Source: Treponema parvum (GTDB lineage: Bacteria > Spirochaetota > Spirochaetia > Treponematales > Treponemataceae). From it: DNA of 64,000 nucleotides. Within the stretch, counting starts at the first letter, position 1, and every line of letters starts with the position of its first letter. Under the pieces are notes generated by a model, which did not search any database, was not told the DNA's origin, and worked only from the letters and a program-made list of their open reading frames with translations. The DNA lies in NCBI RefSeq assembly GCF_017893965.1, contig NZ_CP054142.1, forward strand, positions 2,480,001-2,544,000, read 5' to 3'. Shown piece after piece: positions 59,910 through 64,000 of this stretch. The position numbers and the translations under genes are program-made.

Positions 59910-60947
59910 TTATTGTAGTTTTATTCCACTTTTTTCTATCGCTTTTAATATTTTTTCCTCCATCTCTTCATAACTTGGCAAATTTGGATTTGTTACGAGT
60001 ATTGAAGATATACAAGTATCGTCATATTTACTGCCCTTATACACATCTTTTATTGTCATTCTTATTTTGTCTGTCTTTGCCGGTAATTTTACGACAGTAT
60101 ATCTTACAATATCATCAAGCTCGTACTCTTGTGCAAATTTCGGATTTTCACTTTCTATCAGTACCGTTTTTACTCTACTGTTCTTTTCATACAAATCCAT
60201 TCGTGTAAAGTCTACAAAACCGTTTAGTATCTGCATTTCATCCGACTTCCACTTGAATTCCATATCCAGGTATTCCCCTATGCCATAGCCTTTAACCCCT
60301 TCTACCCATGGGGGTGTAAGAGAATCGTAGAGGGTTTTATCGTAGTCATCTATATCCATATAATAAATTTTTTCAAGAATATTATCCGCCAAATACTCTA
60401 CAAAACCGTTCCTAGTATTTTCCGATAAAAAAGATGACGCTTTGATTGAAGTTATACCGGAATCATAATTTGTAACTCGAGCAGATTCCCTATATGTTTC
60501 TATATAGAGTTTTTCTGATTGCTTTTTGTATTCTTGCCATTTTTTATAATCAAAACTTTTATTATCTTTAATATCACGAAGCATTTGATTTGGCATAAGC
60601 AATATATATTTCGATGAAACAGTGATAGGAATTATTATTCCTTTTCCCTCTATGTAATACTCAATTTCATCTATACCATATGCACTTCCCTTTGCTAAAG
60701 AATTTCTAACAAAATGTCCATGAAGTTCTTTTTTCACATCATATGAATATTGAAGAACTAAGCCTCTTTTTACAAAATCTTCTCTATCTCCAGTTGTAAT
60801 AACTGCAAATTTATTTTCACTTAAATAATATAAAATTAGTTCTTTATTATAAATATTTGTAAAATATGTTATATCTATATTAATTTTCTGTGAAAAAACC
60901 ATTACTTTCATCAAAATAAATACACTAATTAAAAGCAATTTTTTCAT
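59910..60947 (-). CDS. Secreted protein with NADase-type glycan-binding domain
   Basis: The 345-residue protein has a signal peptide (MKKLLLISVFILMKVMVFSQ) and a C-terminal discoidin-like domain (about 190-340): IKASSFLSENTRNG, the strongly conserved WVEGVKGYGIGEYLDMEF, VDFTRMDLYEKNSRVKTV and MTIKDVYKGSKYDDTCISSI. This pattern is the NADase-type glycan-binding domain found in secreted proteins of spirochaetes and clostridia. It overlaps the preceding gene by 4 bp, so the two should be translated together. A carbohydrate-binding or toxin-partner function is inferred. Confidence 0.8.
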   Translation of the reverse strand: MKKLLLISVFILMKVMVFSQKINIDITYFTNIYNKELILYYLSENKFAVITTGDREDFVKRGLVLQYSYDVKKELHGHFVRNSLAKGSAYGIDEIEYYIEGKGIIIPITVSSKYILLMPNQMLRDIKDNKSFDYKKWQEYKKQSEKLYIETYRESARVTNYDSGITSIKASSFLSENTRNGFVEYLADNILEKIYYMDIDDYDKTLYDSLTPPWVEGVKGYGIGEYLDMEFKWKSDEMQILNGFVDFTRMDLYEKNSRVKTVLIESENPKFAQEYELDDIVRYTVVKLPAKTDKIRMTIKDVYKGSKYDDTCISSILVTNPNLPSYEEMEEKILKAIEKSGIKLQ

Positions 60948-63175
60948 GGTTTTAATCTTCCTTTTAAGTGTATGTTGAACTGATACCCATTATAAATATG
61001 GAAATTTTCATATAACGCAAGTTGTTGATTAAAATAATATGCACCAGAACCTGTTACCGAAGATTTATTCCAACCTGTTACATTATTATCGCTCATAGGA
61101 CCAAAACAGTTTTCAGAGCCGGCATATTGACTCATAGGATGATATAAAGTTGATTTTGCCCCGGATCTGTCTTTCCCTGTCATATCAAGAGTAAGTCCCT
61201 GCATAGTTACAGCGCCATTGAATACACCTACTTTATTGACACCATAATTTGCTTTTCTCCATGGATTAGAATTAACTAAATACATCTTAAAATACTCGGA
61301 AACCAGAGTTTGGCTAGGATTATTGGTATTATCAACACTGGTAAACGCATTATTAAAAGTTTCATTTGCTATATATTCACCTGTAAATACATCCTTCATC
61401 CAAAATCTTACATCCGTATTATCTCTTTGCTCATATGTTATATCTGTCGCCTTCTTTCCACCTTCATACACGCTGAACGCATCATCTTCTCTTGTAAAAT
61501 CAAGCCCCGCCGTAAAGAATGTATACTTTCCAGTCTTGTTCTCTCTAAATACTCCAAGACTGTCGTTGTGTTCGAGCCCTGGGATTTTCAAACTTCCGGT
61601 ATTCCATGTTCCGGTTTTATCATTCCATGAACCGCCGTTTGAGGTTATCAAAGCTTCGCCTAAAAGCTTTGATTTTTGCTCATCTGTAAGAGAAATATTA
61701 AACTTTCCTGAATGCTGTACTTTTGTTATCTGATCATCTGTGAGGCCAATCTCTTTTAGCACTGCTGTAGAATATAAATCAGAGTTGTTCCAATCTTTTC
61801 CAAGCATTTTTTCTGCGTTTTCAAAGCCGATTGCCTTTATTAAAGCAGCAACTCTTGAACCCGTAAAATCGGAACCTTCTATTTTTTCTGAACCGAATTC
61901 TCCATTCTCTTTTATTATTTCTCTAGAAAAATAATCTTTACCGTCGTCTTCTATCGTTCCATCTAATTTGAACTTCCAATAATCCCCGCTTGAATCATAA
62001 TTAGCCATAGCGTTCATAAATAGCGAGGTCATGTCGCCTCTTCTATATGCTTCCACCTCAGATCCAAGCAATCCTTGTGCTTTATAGCTTTGGTAGTCTT
62101 CCATCCTTACAGCCATTTCCGTATGTCCTATAACCGCCGCTATTGTTTCTGCGTTCTGTTCAGCTGTTGTTCCGATTGTCCCGTTTCTATAGCTCTCATG
62201 TCCCAGCTGTATTGCATTAACATACTTATCGCCGCTATTCTTCATCGTAATGGTTCTGCCGCCTTTGGCGTCCCGTTCCGTCCGGGCAATAAAGTCATTC
62301 GTATTGTCAAATATCAGAGTATCTTTCCCGTTTGCTATCCTTGCAGCGGTATTCTCCTGCGTCCAGTCTCCGTATACGTAAGCGTAATAAGCCGCTTCTC
62401 CTTTGGCTTGTCCGTTGCTACTTGCATATTTTGCAAGGTTACTCTTGTCGCTCATGCGCTTTGCCAAATCGTAGACGTTGCCTCCCACGTCTATTCCTCC
62501 GTTACCGAACTTGCCTGTTATTCCGTTTGTCCCTATATTGATTTCATATATTCCTTGTCCGCTGAATGCTTCGGCAAGGACGCTCATCGCGCTCTGACCG
62601 CTTTTGTTATTACGGCTCATCATCGTTCCTGCAAAGTCCATCATTGCTCCGAGGCTCGCTACGTTCATGCTGATTCCGCCCATGTTGTCATAAGCCGAAT
62701 ATAATCCTTTTCCGTTAGCTAAAGCGTCGATTGCGTACGTTCCGAACTCCGCTCCCTTTCCTGCAAAGCTTGTTCCAAGATTTATCGCTCCCCCGTAGAA
62801 CTTACTGATGGCGGCGCCTTTTTCACCAAGTCTCTTTAATTTCTCCGCAGTCTTCAAATTTATTCCTGTGGTTAAAGCAGATGATGCTACCCCTCCCCAT
62901 GTTTGTATACTTCCAAGGCTTATCATAAAGGATGATTTGTCAAAACTTCCGCCTAACGTGTAGTTGTCAATCGCCTTGTTCCCGACTGTAGTGATTGTAG
63001 AGCTTGTTGCAGCCAAGGCAACCTGTGTTGCCGTTTTAGTACCTTTTGCAATAGAAGTGAACCCTGCCGTTGTAAAGTTTGTCAATGCAGATTTTGCAGA
63101 ATGCTCATGACGGGCTAAACAAAATTGTTTATAAACTATGCTGGAATATTTATCATAGCTTTTCATTATCTGCAT
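60944..63175 (-). CDS. Orphan C-terminal part of a giant spirochaetal toxin-like protein
   Basis: The 743-residue protein has no signal peptide and begins abruptly: after MKSYDKYSSIVYKQFCLARH it continues with small-residue-rich repetitive sequence (TNFTTAGFTSIAKGTKTATQ, TTGINLKTAEKLKRLGEKGA) and a long hydrophilic part with QLGHESYRNGTIGTTAEQN, HTEMAVRM and many Asp/Gly/Asn. The LGHE-HTEM pair recalls the metallopeptidase-like end of very large Leptospira/Treponema proteins (TIGR04388-like), where it follows thousands of residues of repeats. I read it as a C-terminal module lacking its delivery region. Start is ATG at 63166 or 63175; it overlaps the SUMF1-like gene by 23 bp or less. Confidence 0.6.
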   Translation of the reverse strand: MQIMKSYDKYSSIVYKQFCLARHEHSAKSALTNFTTAGFTSIAKGTKTATQVALAATSSTITTVGNKAIDNYTLGGSFDKSSFMISLGSIQTWGGVASSALTTGINLKTAEKLKRLGEKGAAISKFYGGAINLGTSFAGKGAEFGTYAIDALANGKGLYSAYDNMGGISMNVASLGAMMDFAGTMMSRNNKSGQSAMSVLAEAFSGQGIYEINIGTNGITGKFGNGGIDVGGNVYDLAKRMSDKSNLAKYASSNGQAKGEAAYYAYVYGDWTQENTAARIANGKDTLIFDNTNDFIARTERDAKGGRTITMKNSGDKYVNAIQLGHESYRNGTIGTTAEQNAETIAAVIGHTEMAVRMEDYQSYKAQGLLGSEVEAYRRGDMTSLFMNAMANYDSSGDYWKFKLDGTIEDDGKDYFSREIIKENGEFGSEKIEGSDFTGSRVAALIKAIGFENAEKMLGKDWNNSDLYSTAVLKEIGLTDDQITKVQHSGKFNISLTDEQKSKLLGEALITSNGGSWNDKTGTWNTGSLKIPGLEHNDSLGVFRENKTGKYTFFTAGLDFTREDDAFSVYEGGKKATDITYEQRDNTDVRFWMKDVFTGEYIANETFNNAFTSVDNTNNPSQTLVSEYFKMYLVNSNPWRKANYGVNKVGVFNGAVTMQGLTLDMTGKDRSGAKSTLYHPMSQYAGSENCFGPMSDNNVTGWNKSSVTGSGAYYFNQQLALYENFHIYNGYQFNIHLKGRLKP

Positions 63176-64000
63176 TTCTGGCTAAACGTAAACCACAATC
63201 ATCAGTACGTAAAGGATTAAATCCCCGCGTACGTTTTATAGGTGTGTAATAATCTAATTCATATAAAAGAAATTTTCCTGATTTTTCTACTCTTCGATAC
63301 ATCGGGAAATAATTATAATCAGTCTCAACCGAACTTCCAATTTTAGGACCTATCGGGTCCTTTAGCTTCTCTTTATTTTCATAATACTTTTCATCATAAT
63401 AATCAAAACACCATTCTGAAACATTATCTATTAAATCATATAAACCTAACTTATTTGCTATATATTTCTTTATCTCTCTTAACTTAAATCTGTTAGGATG
63501 ATCAAAAATAACTCCATATTTTGATAAAATATTTATATCCTTTGAAAGTATTTCTTTATCCGTCCCTCCAGCTGATGCTGCATATTCCCATTCCGCTTCA
63601 GTTGGTAACCTGTATCCGTTTGCTTTTCGATTCCATATTACCTCTTTATATTTTTTATAATCTATGCCATTTTGAACCACTTTCCAGTCGATATTCGGCT
63701 TTTCTTTTCTTTCTACAAGCTTATAGCATTTTTCAAGACCTTCTCTTTCACTTAGCCAGTTACAATATTCAATTGCATCATAAAAACTTATTTCACTCAT
63801 TGCATAAATAGAAAAATCTTTAATATCGTATGTTATTTCTTTGGGGAGTAATTCTCCGATAGTATCTAAATATTCCTTATATTCCTTTACTGTAAGTTCC
63901 GTTGCATCTATCTGAAAATCACTAATTTCAATTTCTTGTGAAAAATGAATATCATCATCTATAAACACTTCACGAGTAAATTTGCTGCCTTTCACATAAA
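63153..64000 (-). CDS. SUMF1/formylglycine-generating-enzyme-like protein, 5' end outside window
   Basis: The sequence shows the SUMF1 fold: WNRKANGYRLPTEAEWEYA near residue 130 (the family hallmark), DNVSEWCFDYYD near 190, and the closing CGLRLARN. The frame is open to the window edge; the apparent start is an internal GTG (VKGSKFTRE), and the usual (M)VFVKGGxF start would lie beyond. Members modify sulphatase cysteines or serve as cofactor or C-type lectin-like folds in toxin operons. It is followed by the orphan toxin-like gene with a 23-bp overlap. Confidence 0.8.
   Translation of the reverse strand, partial: YVKGSKFTREVFIDDDIHFSQEIEISDFQIDATELTVKEYKEYLDTIGELLPKEITYDIKDFSIYAMSEISFYDAIEYCNWLSEREGLEKCYKLVERKEKPNIDWKVVQNGIDYKKYKEVIWNRKANGYRLPTEAEWEYAASAGGTDKEILSKDINILSKYGVIFDHPNRFKLREIKKYIANKLGLYDLIDNVSEWCFDYYDEKYYENKEKLKDPIGPKIGSSVETDYNYFPMYRRVEKSGKFLLYELDYYTPIKRTRGFNPLRTDDCGLRLARNADNEKL

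Noticed and set aside
1-64000. CRISPR array
   Set aside because: No series of regularly spaced identical repeats with unique spacers was seen. The 32-bp-spaced ATCACATT motif has only three 8-bp copies.

Overview
The window reads as chromosome of a host-associated anaerobic spirochaete, most likely a Treponema. This rests on gene content: a PSP1/RicT gene after a HolB-like gene, a group B [FeFe] hydrogenase, a long spirochaete-type PRPP synthetase, lipoproteins with LRR and beta-helix architecture, and an integron relic whose integrase points towards its cassettes, an arrangement known from T. denticola. No species call is possible from sequence reading alone. Two tRNA genes (Gly-CCC, Arg-CCT) were folded by eye. 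Many promoters match TTGnnn - 16 to 18 bp - TAnnnT.

Layout. 0-3.5 kb: end of a HolB-like gene, ricT/PSP1, a methyltransferase, an [FeFe] hydrogenase. 3.5-11 kb: a five-gene RND efflux operon on the minus strand, headed by a regulator with two TetR-type DNA-binding domains; a 28-bp perfect palindrome overlaps the predicted transcription start. 11.2-15.5 kb: proS, a secreted protein of unknown role, a GerMN protein. 15.6-20.6 kb: divergent HxlR/SnoaL pair, then a relic integron: truncated, frameshifted intI at the right, an attI-like core, a DUF3781 fragment, a SAP-domain gene, HigBA, a VOC protein, a Phd/ParE module, and two 66-bp attC sites. 20.9-26.5 kb: malic enzyme, lipoprotein, tRNA-Gly, ettA, rpmB, an MBL hydrolase. 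26.5-32.1 kb: two surface lipoprotein genes bracketed by Rpn-type nuclease tail fragments. 32.3-36.8 kb: prs, an FGGY kinase, a HAD phosphatase, uxuA, tRNA-Arg.

36.9-49.9 kb is a catabolic cluster for hexarates on the minus strand: IclR regulator, two glucarate dehydratase paralogues, a complete TctABC transporter, an amidohydrolase, a complete TRAP transporter, a DapA-family lyase and tartronate semialdehyde reductase. Uptake of a sugar diacid, dehydration to 5-keto-4-deoxyglucarate, cleavage by the DapA-family enzyme and reduction to glycerate is the simplest reading. No GarL-type aldolase is present, so the DapA-family enzyme probably performs the cleavage. The garR and uxuA promoters both carry a CTAA-TTAG palindrome in the -35/-10 spacer, which suggests a shared regulator.

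50-56.3 kb: a small membrane protein, a HAD phosphatase, a helicase-associated protein coupled to an XPB-like helicase, and tcdA. 56.3-64 kb looks AT-richer and accessory: a DUF262/HNH protein (defence candidate), a DUF4143 ATPase behind three 32-bp-spaced repeats, a helix-turn-helix fragment, and a three-gene unit of SUMF1-like protein, orphan C-terminal part of a giant spirochaetal protein, and NADase-type glycan-binding protein.

The most notable signals are the reversed relic integron, the tandem TetR regulator with its operator, and a recurrent promoter layout in which the -10 box lies 6-9 nt before the start codon of at least six genes, predicting leaderless mRNAs.
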